From contig NZ_JACGWV010000001.1 in NCBI RefSeq assembly GCF_014137995.1, positions 3,472,001 to 3,536,000 of the forward strand: DNA of 64,000 bases, written 5' to 3'. This DNA comes from Promicromonospora sukumoe. Lineage in GTDB: Bacteria; Actinomycetota; Actinomycetes; Actinomycetales; Cellulomonadaceae. A program made the translations under genes and the position numbers. The stretch's first letter is position 1, and each line of letters begins with the position of its first letter. This document shows, piece after piece, positions 9,601 through 17,221 of this stretch. Under the pieces are notes generated by a model. That model worked only from the letters and a program-made list of their open reading frames with translations. It ran no database searches and was not told the origin of the DNA.

Positions 9601-10299
9601 GACCGCGCGCAGCAGCTCCGCGCGGACCGACTCGGCGGGGACGCCGGTGCCCGGGGTGAGGCCGAGGATCAGCTCGAGCAGCACGGGGTGCCGGACCAGC
9701 TCGTCGCCGAGCGCCGACGACGAGCCGAGCACGCGCAGCAGCCGGTCGCGGGCGGTCGGGCGGGGCGCCTCGTCGTCCTCGGACCCGCCGTTGTCGGAGG
9801 CTCCGTTGGCTGGGTTTCCGGTCCCGTTCCCCGAGCCGTTCCTCGACCCGTTCCCCGAGCCGTTGCCAGACCCGCTCCCGGAGCCGTTGCCCGACGTCGG
9901 GCGGTCGGCACCAGAACGGTCGGCGGAGCTGCCGACCCCGGCACGGTCCGCGGACCGGTCAGCAGCAGCCCGGTCGGCGGCGGCGTCGTCGGGCCCGAAC
10001 GCGAGGACCGGGCGCAGCCTGTCCGGTGCGGCCGCCGCGAGGCGGACGAGCTGGAGCAGGGCGAGGTCGGGGTCGGCGACGGCGGCGAGCGACCGCAGGA
10101 GCGCCACGGCCGCGGGCTCCAGCACGACGGCGCCACGGTCGGGACCGGCGGTGCGGCCCGCCCCGCCGTTGCCCTGGGGGCTGCTGTCCAGGACGGCGAC
10201 CAGGTCGGGGTCCCGCCAGAGCGAGGCGGACCGGGTGAGGTCGGCGAAACCGGCCCGGATCAGGTGGGTCGTCAGGGTCTCGGGTCGGCGGCTCTGCAC
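6616..10299 (-). CDS. glnE: Bifunctional glutamine synthetase adenylyltransferase/deadenylylase
   Basis: 1227 residues. GlnE controls glutamine synthetase by adding or removing AMP. Both nucleotidyltransferase halves are present: GMGKTGGRELNYISDVDVIY in the N-terminal half and AMGRLGGQEIGYGSDADIMF in the C-terminal half, each with the GG...D.D metal-binding pattern. The gene is longer than the usual ~1000 residues because of three low-complexity linkers: a Gly/Asn/Ser run near residue 140, Gly/Thr/Pro repeats near 260, and an Ala/Gly-rich linker near 1000. It follows glnA2 on the same strand after 119 bases. GTG at 10299 has a TAGGGT hexamer six bases upstream, suggesting its own leaderless promoter. 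Confidence 0.96.
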   Translation of the reverse strand: MQSRRPETLTTHLIRAGFADLTRSASLWRDPDLVAVLDSSPQGNGGAGRTAGPDRGAVVLEPAAVALLRSLAAVADPDLALLQLVRLAAAAPDRLRPVLAFGPDDAAADRAAADRSADRAGVGSSADRSGADRPTSGNGSGSGSGNGSGNGSRNGSGNGTGNPANGASDNGGSEDDEAPRPTARDRLLRVLGSSSALGDELVRHPVLLELILGLTPGTGVPAESVRAELLRAVDADPGSAEPVAGTQASADPSGAAPGGTAPGGTGPGGTAPGSTALGSTTLGGTSPVGGASPSYTDRLRRAYRARLLRIAATDVTAPDPRAVLPAVAAALADLAAAALEGALAVARSEEEDHAAGVRLAVLGMGKTGGRELNYISDVDVIYVAEPGVLSDGAPACDEDHALRVATRLAGRLAQVCSGASAEPALWQVDAALRPEGKQGPLVRTLASHVAYYERWAVTWEFQALLKARPVAGDLGLGEAYTAAVGPLVWQAVERPNFVEDARAMRKRVEDNVPVAEADRQIKLGKGGLRDVEFTVQLLQLVHGRADEDIRSRTTLDALAALSRGGYVGREHARRMGECYRFLRALEHRVQLFRLRRTHLMPTAEAELRRLARGLGYGGADDLVKTWRSVRREVRDLHEAVYYRPLLPATALLSTGEASLAPRAAMARFAAIGYRDPAGAMRHVQALTDGVSRRAAIQRQLLPVLLGWFAEGADPDEGLLAFRKLSDTLGSTHWYLRLLRDSAEAASRLAQVLSSSRYLADAIGKSPESVRWLAQTESLAPRGARRLAAEADALLGRAQEVDNATIALRALRRRELARTGVAEVLGELGPVDAAKAISDAADVVLAGGLRIAEHEARAERKVARGDEPARLLIVAMGRLGGQEIGYGSDADIMFVYEAVGGAGDKEANDYALTVAKGMRRILTAVGPEPGLPVDADLRPEGRNGPLVRSFESYVKYYGRWSSPWEAQALLRARALSGTLSVVAAGGPDEGAVAASLADGGGAGGAASAGGAGAPGAGVAADGTDAGADAVGADAVGSELDLGPGAEGGRSLGARFTELIDPLRYPEGGPDAAVLREVRRIKARVESERLPRGADPARHLKLGRGGVSDVEWTVQLLQLQHAFEVPGLRTTGTVAALTAANEAGLLTDDDAEVLHEAWVLASRLRSAIVLWSGRTTGAGIDMLPHDSHALTGIARLLGDVGTGPELEELYLRVARRARAVMERVFYGAE

Positions 10300-10305
10300 A
10301 CCCCG

Positions 10306-10311
10306 ACCCTA
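10306..10311 (-). promoter_or_regulatory. -10 hexamer for leaderless glnE transcript
   Basis: TAGGGT on the minus strand with a six-base gap to the glnE GTG start. Confidence 0.45.
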
Positions 10312-10343
10312 CGTCGCGGGCCGGGCACGGAGCACCCCCTGAA

Positions 10344-10402
10344 CGCGCGTCGGCCGAGCCGGCCGGGACCAGGGTCTCGACAGGCTCGACCAGCGACGCG
10401 CG
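10344..10402. repeat. Inverted repeat with a GGTCTCGACAGGCTCGACCA core
   Basis: Nine-base arms CGCGCGTCG (10344-10352) and CGACGCGCG (10394-10402) enclose the 20-base motif at 10373-10392. Closely similar motifs are common between genes of Micrococcales, from memory. It lies between glnA2 and glnE and may separate their transcripts. Confidence 0.5.
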
Positions 10403-10418
10403 CCCGGCCCTGCGAACG

Positions 10419-11753
10419 TCAGAGCTGCAGGAACCGCTTGAGCTCGAACGGCGTCACCTGGGCGCTGTACGCCTCCCACTCCTCGCGCTTGTTGCGCAGG
10501 AAGTAGTCGAAGACGTGCTCGCCGAGAGTCTCGGCCACGAGCTCGGACTTCTCCATGAACTGGATGGCCTCGTCGAGGTCGCGCGGCAGCGGCGCGATGC
10601 CCAGCGCGCGGCGCTCGGCGGGCGTCAGCTCCCAGACGTCGTCCTCGGTGTGGTCCAGGAGGTCGTAGCCCTCCTCGATGCCCTTGAGGCCGGCCGCGAG
10701 GATCACGGCGAACGCGAGGTACGGGTTGGCGGCGGAGTCCAGCGCGCGGTACTCGATGCGCGCGGAGTTGCCCTTGCCCGGCTTGTACATCGGCACGCGG
10801 ACCAGCGCGGAGCGGTTGTTGTGGCCCCAGCTCACGTAGCTCGGGGCCTCCTGCCCGCCCCAGAGCCGCTTGTAGCTGTTGACGTACTGGTTGGTGACGG
10901 CGGTGATCTCACCCGCGTGCACCATCAGGCCGGCGATGAACTGGCGCGCCGTCTTGGACAGCTCGAACTGGGCGCCGGGCTCGTAGAACGCGTTGCGGTC
11001 GTCCTCGAACAGCGAGACGTGCGTGTGCATGCCGGAGCCGGGCTGGTCGGCCAGCGGCTTGGGCATGAAGGAGGCGAACACGCCCTGCTCGAGCGCCACC
11101 TCCTTGACCACGGTGCGGAACGTCATGAGGTTGTCCGCGGTGGTCAGCGCGTCGGCGTACCGCAGGTCGATCTCGTTCTGGCCGGGGCCGGCCTCGTGGT
11201 GCGAGAACTCGACCGAGATGCCCATGGACTCCAGCATCGTGATCGCGGCGCGGCGGAAGTCGTGTGTCGATCCCCGGGCCAGGTGGTCGAAGTACCCGCC
11301 CTGGTCCACCGGCTCCAGCTTCGGGTCCGACTTGGTGAGCTGGTTGAACAGGTAGAACTCGACCTCGGGGTGCGTGTAGAACGTGAACCCGCGGTCGCTC
11401 GCCTTGGCGAGGGTGCGCTTGAGCACGTTGCGCGAGTCCGCGAGCGACGGCTCCCCGTCCGGCGTCAGGATGTCGCAGAACATGCGGCCCGTACCGTGCC
11501 GCTCGCCGCGCCACGGGAGCACCTGGAAGGTGGTCGGGTCCGGCTTCGCGACCATGTCGGCCTCGAAGACCCGGGTGAGACCTTCGATGGCGCTGCCGTC
11601 GAAGCCGATGCCCTCGCTGAACGCCGACTCGAGCTCGGCGGGTGCCACAGCTACCGACTTCAGCACGCCGAGAACATCGGTGAACCAAAGCCGGATGAAG
11701 CGGATGTCGCGCTCCTCGACCGTGCGGAGCACGAACTCCTGCTGCCTGTCCAT
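10419..11753 (-). CDS. glnA2: Glutamine synthetase type I, GlnA2 (GSI-alpha-like)
   Basis: 445 residues; forms glutamine from glutamate, ammonia and ATP. The start MDRQQEFVLRTVEERDIRF matches the known N terminus of mycobacterial GlnA2, so ATG at 11753 is chosen over GTG at 11768. Active-site blocks include TPDGEPSLADSRNVLKR, HEAGPGQNEIDLRYADAL and NSYKRLWGGQEAPSY. The region where GSI-beta enzymes carry the adenylylated tyrosine (NLYDLP) reads GYDLLDHTEDDVWELTPAE, so the canonical site is not present as such. It stands directly upstream of glnE, the conserved actinobacterial order. Whether GlnE modifies this enzyme or GlnA1 elsewhere cannot be told from sequence. Confidence 0.95.
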   Translation of the reverse strand: MDRQQEFVLRTVEERDIRFIRLWFTDVLGVLKSVAVAPAELESAFSEGIGFDGSAIEGLTRVFEADMVAKPDPTTFQVLPWRGERHGTGRMFCDILTPDGEPSLADSRNVLKRTLAKASDRGFTFYTHPEVEFYLFNQLTKSDPKLEPVDQGGYFDHLARGSTHDFRRAAITMLESMGISVEFSHHEAGPGQNEIDLRYADALTTADNLMTFRTVVKEVALEQGVFASFMPKPLADQPGSGMHTHVSLFEDDRNAFYEPGAQFELSKTARQFIAGLMVHAGEITAVTNQYVNSYKRLWGGQEAPSYVSWGHNNRSALVRVPMYKPGKGNSARIEYRALDSAANPYLAFAVILAAGLKGIEEGYDLLDHTEDDVWELTPAERRALGIAPLPRDLDEAIQFMEKSELVAETLGEHVFDYFLRNKREEWEAYSAQVTPFELKRFLQL

Positions 11754-11771
11754 GGGCCCATCTTGCACTAA

Positions 11772-11784
11772 ACCTGTTACAGGT
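11772..11784. promoter_or_regulatory. 13-bp palindrome between divergent glnA2 and panB
   Basis: ACCTGT-T-ACAGGT is a perfect inverted repeat 19 bases from the glnA2 start and 73 bases before panB. It could be an operator for either gene. It does not look like a standard GlnR box. Regulator unknown. Confidence 0.35.
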
Positions 11785-11857
11785 GCGTGTACCGAGCATG
11801 GACGACCGGTCGTAGGCTTTCCAGCGGCACCGAGGCCGTTCGAACCACAGGAGGACC

Positions 11858-12688
11858 ATGTCCGCCCACACCTCGCCCACTCAGGGTCCCAAGAGGGTCC
11901 GCGTGCATCACCTGGCCGAGGCCAAGGCCAAGGGTGAGAAGCTCGCCATGCTCACCGCGTACGACGCGGTGACCGCCGCGATCTTCGACGCGGCCGGGAT
12001 GGACATCCTGCTCGTGGGCGACTCCATCGGGAACGTCATGCACGGCCACACGAGCACGATCCCCGTGACCGTCGACGACATGATCCCCGCCGCCCGCGCC
12101 GTCGCGCGGGCCACGAAGCGCGCCTTCGTCGTGATCGACCTCCCGTTCGGCTCCTACGAGGCCGGGCCGCAGCAGGCCCTGGAGACGTCGGTGCGGATCT
12201 TCAAGGAGACGGGCGCCGACGCCGTCAAGCTGGAGGGCGGCGTCCGCTCCGCCCCGCAGATCCGGGCGCTCACCGACGCGGGCATCCCCGTCGTCGCGCA
12301 CCTCGGCTACACGCCGCAGTCGGAGAACCTGCTGGGCGGGCCGCGCGTGCAGGGCCGGGGCGACGACGCCGTCGAGCGGCTGGCCGACGACGCGAAGGCG
12401 GTCGAGGAGGCCGGCGCCGTCGCCGTCGTGCTGGAGATGGTGCCCACCGACGTCGCCGCGCGGATCACCGAGATCGTGCGCATCCCGACCATCGGCATCG
12501 GCGCAGGGCCGCACTGCGACGGCCAGGTCCTGGTGTGGACGGACATGGCCGGGATGACCGACTGGTCGCCGCGGTTCGCTCGGCGGTACGCCGAGCTCGG
12601 CGCGGCGCTGCAGCAGGCCGCGGAGGACTACGTCTCCGAGGTCAAGGACGCGTCGTTCCCGGACGCGGAGCACTCGTTCGAGAAGTGA
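11858..12688 (+). CDS. panB: 3-methyl-2-oxobutanoate hydroxymethyltransferase
   Basis: 276 residues. It adds a hydroxymethyl group from methylene-tetrahydrofolate to 2-oxoisovalerate, the first committed step of pantothenate and coenzyme A synthesis. Family signatures are clear: MLTAYDAVTAAIFDAAGMD, LLVGDSIGNVMHGHTST with the metal-binding Asp, VKLEGG, VVAHLGYTPQS, VLEMVP and IPTIGIGAGPHCDGQVLV. Length is normal for PanB. AGGAGG lies about six bases before the ATG. It is divergent from glnA2 and is followed by a strong palindrome, so it is probably monocistronic. Confidence 0.97.
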   Translation: MSAHTSPTQGPKRVRVHHLAEAKAKGEKLAMLTAYDAVTAAIFDAAGMDILLVGDSIGNVMHGHTSTIPVTVDDMIPAARAVARATKRAFVVIDLPFGSYEAGPQQALETSVRIFKETGADAVKLEGGVRSAPQIRALTDAGIPVVAHLGYTPQSENLLGGPRVQGRGDDAVERLADDAKAVEEAGAVAVVLEMVPTDVAARITEIVRIPTIGIGAGPHCDGQVLVWTDMAGMTDWSPRFARRYAELGAALQQAAEDYVSEVKDASFPDAEHSFEK

Positions 12689-12693
12689 TCGCG

Positions 12694-12739
12694 CGTGTCA
12701 GACGTACAGGTCACCCGGGTGATCTGTACGTCTGACACG
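12694..12739. terminator. 23+23-base palindrome (family B, copy 1), bidirectional terminator
   Basis: 12694-12716 and 12717-12739 are reverse complements except for one G-T-compatible change, meeting at CCC|GGG. The core is GTGTCAGACG..CAGGTCACC. It lies between the convergent ends of panB and the SPOR-like gene, as expected of a shared terminator. A sequence relative lies at 40638-40685. Confidence 0.75.
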
Positions 12740-12765
12740 TGGTGCCGCGCCTGGGGCGGGCGGGA

Positions 12766-12951
12766 CTACTTGTTGCGCCAGTCCTCGTCGTCCTTGTCCC
12801 AGGACTCGTTGCGTGACTTGGCGCTCTGCAGCGCGGCCTCGGCCTCTGCGCGGGTGCCGTACGGGCCCATCAGGTGCGACCAGGACGAACGGCGTCCCAC
12901 CTCGACCGCGCCGGTCTCGGTGTTGTACCAGTACTGCTCCTCGTTGCTCAT
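12766..12951 (-). CDS. SPOR-like small protein
   Basis: 61 residues: an aromatic start (MSNEEQYWYNTETGAVEVG), WSHLMGPYGTRAEAEAAL in the middle and a very acidic/aromatic end (WDKDDEDWRNK). GPYGTRAEAEAAL is a compact SPOR-type motif; small proteins of this kind are common next to ppgK/panB in actinobacteria and are annotated as SPOR-domain proteins. No membrane anchor or signal peptide, so a peptidoglycan-binding role outside the cell is not supported; function unknown. Divergent from ppgK with a 14-base gap. Confidence 0.8.
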   Translation of the reverse strand: MSNEEQYWYNTETGAVEVGRRSSWSHLMGPYGTRAEAEAALQSAKSRNESWDKDDEDWRNK

Positions 12952-12965
12952 GAGACGATCCTGAC

Positions 12966-13712
12966 ATGAGCGACCTGGCGTTCGGCATAGACATCGGAGG
13001 TTCGGGGATCAAGGGTGCGCCCGTCGATCTCGTGGCGGGCGACTACGCGGAGAAGCGCACCCGCATCCCGACCCCGCAACCGTCCACCCCGCAGGCGGTG
13101 GCGGACGTGCTCGCGGAGCTCGTCGACGGCTACCACCTGCCCGACGACGTCCCGATCGGCGTCGCCTTCCCCGCCCCGATGCAGCACGGCGTCGTGCGGT
13201 CGATGGCGAACCTCGACCAGTCCTGGACCGGCGTCGACCTGCCCGCGCTGGTGCAGCGCACCACGGGCCGCCACGTCGTCGCGGTGAACGACGCCGACGC
13301 CGCGGGCGTGGGCGAGGTGCGCTACGGCGCCGCCCGGGACACGGAGGGCGTGGTGCTCGTGGCGACGCTCGGCACGGGGATCGGGTCGGCGCTCGTGATC
13401 GACGGCGTGCTGGTGCCCAACACCGAGCTGGGCCACCTGGAGATCGACGGGTTCGACGCCGAGTCGCGCGCGGCCGACTCCGCGCGGGAGCGCGAGGACC
13501 TGTCCTGGGAGGAGTGGGCGGAGCGCCTGCAGCGCTACTTCGGCGTGGTCGAGGACCTGCTCTCCCCCGACCTCATCGTCGTGGGCGGCGGCGTGAGCAA
13601 GCACCACGAGAAGTACCTGCCCCACCTGCACCTGCGGGCACCGATCGTCCCGGCGCAGCTCCGCAACGCGGCCGGCATCGTGGGCGCCGCGGCCCTGGCC
13701 GCGGGGCGCTGA
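12966..13712 (+). CDS. ppgK: Polyphosphate glucokinase (ROK family)
   Basis: 248 residues. Phosphorylates glucose with inorganic polyphosphate (and usually ATP), a typical actinobacterial glycolytic entry enzyme. The phosphate-binding loop [16 protein letters not shown] is at residues 6-21, the sugar-binding catalytic Asp lies in AVNDADAAG, the adenosine motif is GTGIGSAL, and [11 protein letters not shown] belongs to the ROK-like glucose site. The end carries [15 protein letters not shown]. Length matches PpgK rather than longer ATP-only ROK kinases. The short divergent gap to the SPOR-like gene suggests a compact bidirectional promoter. Confidence 0.95.
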   Translation: MSDLAFGIDIGGSGIKGAPVDLVAGDYAEKRTRIPTPQPSTPQAVADVLAELVDGYHLPDDVPIGVAFPAPMQHGVVRSMANLDQSWTGVDLPALVQRTTGRHVVAVNDADAAGVGEVRYGAARDTEGVVLVATLGTGIGSALVIDGVLVPNTELGHLEIDGFDAESRAADSAREREDLSWEEWAERLQRYFGVVEDLLSPDLIVVGGGVSKHHEKYLPHLHLRAPIVPAQLRNAAGIVGAAALAAGR

Positions 13713-13774
13713 ACCGCAGGGCACACGCCCGGCACGCACTCAGAGCACGCGTGCAACGCACGCTAACGTCGCGT

Positions 13775-13790
13775 CCGGCCTCCGGGCCGG
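13775..13790. terminator. Short GC hairpin between convergent ppgK and STAS genes
   Basis: CCGGCC-TCCG-GGCCGG forms a six-base-pair hairpin in the 91-base gap between converging stop codons. Plausible shared terminator. Confidence 0.4.
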
Positions 13791-13803
13791 GCGCTGCCGC
13801 GGG

Positions 13804-14172
13804 TCAGGCCTCGCGTGCCGCGCCGCGGTGGGCGGGCTGCGCGAAGAGCGCGTCGACCCCGAGCATCTCGATGACGTTCCGGACCACCGGGGGTGGCTCC
13901 GGAAGGCTGACGGTCAGGCCCTCCTGCGTTCCATAGGTATACATCTGCATGAGGAACGCGACGCCGGTCGAGTCCATGAACGTGACCTTGGACGTGTCGA
14001 TGACGACCGCCTTGGCCCGCTCAAGGGCGTTGGCTATGGCAGCACTCGACTCACCGCGCAAAGAGACATCGATCTCTCCCCACATGCTCACGACGCTCGT
14101 GCGGGCCTGTTCTTCGAACATGATCCCGCCCGTGCGCCCCCTGTTGTCGAACTCGGTGTTGCTCACTTGCAT
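13804..14172 (-). CDS. STAS-domain anti-anti-sigma factor-like protein
   Basis: 122 residues forming one STAS domain. The phosphorylatable-serine motif DSTGVAFLMQMY is intact, in the position used by SpoIIAA/RsbV-type antagonists, which bind and are phosphorylated by anti-sigma kinases. No kinase or sigma gene is adjacent, so the partner must be elsewhere. ATG at 14172 has CAGGGG just upstream. The 268-base gap upstream (14173-14440) holds no gene and is clearly more AT-rich than the rest of the window, with an A-run near 14421, probably the regulatory region of this gene. Confidence 0.85.
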   Translation of the reverse strand: MQVSNTEFDNRGRTGGIMFEEQARTSVVSMWGEIDVSLRGESSAAIANALERAKAVVIDTSKVTFMDSTGVAFLMQMYTYGTQEGLTVSLPEPPPVVRNVIEMLGVDALFAQPAHRGAAREA

Positions 14173-14440
14173 CGCCCCTGTTCATTGCTCCCCGACACGG
14201 CCGCCGGAACGGGTCGCCCGACCCCCCGGGCAACTCTGGGAGATTGCAACGCCTTCGTCGCGATCACGGGCAGCCTACATCCGTGAAGATCGCAAGTGGA
14301 ACAGCCTGCAAGGGTTACATTTCGAAGTGCCCACTGGTATACACCCGTATTTCTCAGGTCAAACCAGCACAACACTCCCGGTCAGATCGGACAAATAGAT
14401 ACCGAGTTGGACATACGTCCAAGAAAAAAATTCACCAGAA

Positions 14441-14797
14441 TTAATTCTCCGGCGTTCGATTCGGCCCATCCGGGCCTTCTGCTGCGCCGGGATTGCGGAC
14501 GTTCGGTGCGCTTTCCTTCTCCCATGCATCGAGCTGCATGGTGAGTGCCTTCGCGAGCTCGAACACCTGCTGCGGAGGAATGCGCACGCGCGAGACCACA
14601 CGCCCCGGAACGGTGATGGAAGTAACTTCACCCGACTCCGGGTCGGTCGCCGGGCTCGGCGGCTGCTTCACGGCGATGAAGTCCAGGATGAACGACGTCG
14701 GTGTGTGCCATACGGAGGCGAAGTCGGCCGGTACGCCGGTCTCCATCTCGTCGGGTACGTCGATCTGGAACTCCTGGGGCAGCTCGTCGGACGACAC
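14441..14797 (-). CDS. DUF3467 domain protein
   Basis: 118 residues from a GTG at 14797 that has GAGGAG eight bases upstream. The body matches the DUF3467 pattern: a start like QEFQIDVPDEMETGVPADFA, then VWHTPTSFILDFIAV, and a second half with VVSRVRIPPQQVFELAKALTMQLDAWE. These small proteins occur widely in bacteria and have no known activity. Divergent from the HelD-like helicase gene, about 140 bases away. The Pro/Gly-rich tail is probably disordered. Confidence 0.8.
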   Translation of the reverse strand: MSSDELPQEFQIDVPDEMETGVPADFASVWHTPTSFILDFIAVKQPPSPATDPESGEVTSITVPGRVVSRVRIPPQQVFELAKALTMQLDAWEKESAPNVRNPGAAEGPDGPNRTPEN

Positions 14798-14937
14798 TGG
14801 TGCTCCTCGATAGGCCGGGCGGTGCACCCGACCGTACCGTGGGGCAGGTTGGCGCGACAGTGGAAACGGACTCGAAGGACATATGGTTCCTGATCAGCGC
14901 GCCAGCACACCCCATCCCGAAACCTGGAGGTCCTCCC

Positions 14938-17082
14938 ATGCCCGCCGACGTGTCCGAGCTCGCCGCGGAGCGGGAGTTTCTTGCCGAGGCCCGGTCACAG
15001 CTCGGCCGCATGCGCGACCGGGTCGCCGCGCTCGACGGCAGCTACGCGGGCAACTGGGTGAGCGCGGAGGTCCTGGAGGCCACGCTCGCGCGCCGGATGG
15101 AACAGCTCACCGACGACCCGGAGATCCCGCTCTTCTTCGGCCGCATCGACCTGCTCGCGGGTGAGACCTTCCACATCGGACGCCGGCACGTCTCCGACCC
15201 GGACGGTGAGCCGATGGTCGTGGACTGGCGTGCCCCGGTCAGCACGCCGTTCTACCGGGCCACGGCCAAGGAGCCCATGGGCATCGGCGCCCGGCGCCGG
15301 TACGGATTCGCCCGCGGCCACCTGACGGCGTTCGAGGACGAGTCCCTGACCCGCGGGAACCCGGCGGACGGCGGCGTGGACGACGACGGCGCCACGCACT
15401 CCGAGATCCTCGAGGCCGAGATCGAGCGGCCGCGCTCCGGCCCGATGCGCGACATCGTCGCGACCATCCAGCCCGAGCAGGACGTCATCGTCCGCATGCC
15501 GCTGGAGCGCACGCTCGTGGTGCAGGGCGCCCCCGGCACCGGCAAGACGGCCGTGGGCCTGCACCGCGCCGCATACCTCCTGTACGCGCACCGGGAGCAG
15601 CTCACGCGCCGCGGCGTGCTCGTCGTCGGGCCGAACAAGAGCTTCCTGCGGTACATCCGCGACGTGCTGCCCGCCCTGGGCGAGATCCACGCCCGCCAGG
15701 CGACCATCGAGGAGATCGTCGGCGACCACGCCCCGGTCCGCGCCGCCGAGGGCGCCGACGTCGCGACGCTGAAGGGTGACGGGCGGATGGCGGAGGTGCT
15801 GCGCCGCGCCGTCTGGTCGCACGTCGGAACCCCGGAGGAGACGCTGGTGCTGCCGCGCGGCTCGTTCCGCTGGCGGGTCCCGGCGTACGAGGCGCGCGAG
15901 GCCGTCGAGCAGGTCCGGGCGCGCGACGTGCGCTACTCGCTGGGCGCGGCGCAGCTGCGGCACGCGCTGGCGCACCGGGTGCTCGTGCAGATCGAGGAGA
16001 CCGGCGACGCGCTCGACGACAAGGCCTGGGACGTGCTGGCGCGCACCAAGCCGGTGCGGGACTACGCGGCGGCCGTCTGGCCCGCGGTCGACCCGCGCAG
16101 GCTGCTGTTCCGCCTGTTCTCCGACGCGGAGTTCCTGGCCGAGCACGCCGACGGTCTCCTGTCCGACGCCGAGCAGGCCCTCCTGGTCTGGGCGCGCCCG
16201 CCGCGCACGGCGGGCTCGGCCCGCTGGACGACGGCGGACCTCGTGCTGCTCGACGAGGTCACCGACCTGCTGGACCGGACCGAGTCGGTGGCGCACATCG
16301 TCGTCGACGAGGCGCAGGACCTGTCAGCGATGATGCTGCGCTCCCTGGGCCGCCGCGCCGCGACCGGCTCGCTCACCGTGCTCGGCGACCTGGCCCAGGC
16401 CACCACGCCGTGGGCGTCCCGGGACTGGGCGGACGTGCTGGGCCACCTGGCCCAGCCTGACGGGCACGTGGAACAGCTCACGGCCGGGTTCCGCGTACCC
16501 GCCGACGTGATCGAGCTCGCGGCCCGGCTCCTGCCGAGCATCGCGCCCGGGCTGGAGCCGCCGACGGCGGTCCGGCGCACCCGCGGCCGGCTCAGGTTCA
16601 CCACGGCGCCGCTCGACGACCTGCTGGTCGAGGTCGGCATCGCGGACCTGGAGGGCTCGGTCGGGCTGATCGTGCCCGACGCCGACGTGCCGCACGTCCG
16701 CGAGGCGCTGGGCGCCGTCGGGCTCACGTTCGCCGTCGTCGGCGAGCAGGAGGACGCCGGACCGGGCGCTGCGGCCGCGGAGGCGGAGGCGGGGCCGGAC
16801 GGCGACGCCCTCGACCCCGCCGGCCTCGACCCCTCGGAGTTCGAGTCCCACCTCGACCTCGTACCCGCCTCGCTGGCGAAGGGCCTGGAGTTCGACCACG
16901 TGGTGCTGCTCGACCCGGCCGCGATCGTCGCGGCCGAGCCGAACCACGCGACCGGCCTGCGCCGCCTCTACGTCTGCCTCACGCGAGCGGTCACGTCGCT
17001 TGTCGTGCGGCACGACGACGACCTGCCGCCGGAGCTCGGCCTCGACGCGCGCGCCGGGGAGCCGGCCGGCGTCGTCGGCTGA
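14938..17082 (+). CDS. HelD-like RNA polymerase-recycling helicase/ATPase
   Basis: 714 residues of UvrD/Rep-like superfamily 1 type. Walker A is GAPGTGKTAVGLHR, Walker B is HIVVDEAQDLS, and the C-terminal helicase motif region reads GLEFDHVVLLDP followed by LYVCLTRAV. The N-terminal segment (SELAAEREFLAEARSQLGRMRDR) is the coiled-coil expected of HelD, which dislodges stalled RNA polymerase from nucleic acid. Actinobacterial HelD/HelR proteins have been linked to rifampicin tolerance; whether this copy does so is unknown. Start ATG 14938 has GGAGG eight bases upstream. About 30 residues of low-complexity Ala/Glu/Asp lie near residue 610. Confidence 0.88.
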   Translation: MPADVSELAAEREFLAEARSQLGRMRDRVAALDGSYAGNWVSAEVLEATLARRMEQLTDDPEIPLFFGRIDLLAGETFHIGRRHVSDPDGEPMVVDWRAPVSTPFYRATAKEPMGIGARRRYGFARGHLTAFEDESLTRGNPADGGVDDDGATHSEILEAEIERPRSGPMRDIVATIQPEQDVIVRMPLERTLVVQGAPGTGKTAVGLHRAAYLLYAHREQLTRRGVLVVGPNKSFLRYIRDVLPALGEIHARQATIEEIVGDHAPVRAAEGADVATLKGDGRMAEVLRRAVWSHVGTPEETLVLPRGSFRWRVPAYEAREAVEQVRARDVRYSLGAAQLRHALAHRVLVQIEETGDALDDKAWDVLARTKPVRDYAAAVWPAVDPRRLLFRLFSDAEFLAEHADGLLSDAEQALLVWARPPRTAGSARWTTADLVLLDEVTDLLDRTESVAHIVVDEAQDLSAMMLRSLGRRAATGSLTVLGDLAQATTPWASRDWADVLGHLAQPDGHVEQLTAGFRVPADVIELAARLLPSIAPGLEPPTAVRRTRGRLRFTTAPLDDLLVEVGIADLEGSVGLIVPDADVPHVREALGAVGLTFAVVGEQEDAGPGAAAAEAEAGPDGDALDPAGLDPSEFESHLDLVPASLAKGLEFDHVVLLDPAAIVAAEPNHATGLRRLYVCLTRAVTSLVVRHDDDLPPELGLDARAGEPAGVVG

Positions 17083-17142
17083 GAGGTTCTGCCCCGGCCT
17101 GCTCCCGTCTGCTCCTGCCCCGCTCCTCGCTGGTGTGTCGCG

Positions 17143-17167
17143 CGTCACACTGGCCCGATGTCACGTC
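17143..17167 (+). promoter_or_regulatory. Candidate ECF41-type autoregulatory promoter
   Basis: CGTCACA (17143-17149), 14 bases, then CGTC (17164-17167) in front of the oxidoreductase-sigma operon. The published ECF41 promoter, recalled as TGTCACA with about 16 bases to CGTC, is close but not identical in the first base and spacing. Confidence 0.4.
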
Positions 17168-17221
17168 CGGGTGGCCTGCCTCCATCCACCAGTCATCAGC
17201 ATCGAACGAAGGAGCAGGACG

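Noticed and set aside
6352..10506. 1384-codon open frame on the plus strand opposite glnE
   Set aside because: Antisense shadow of a recognised gene in high-GC DNA; no domain and Arg/Gly/Pro-rich nonsense composition.
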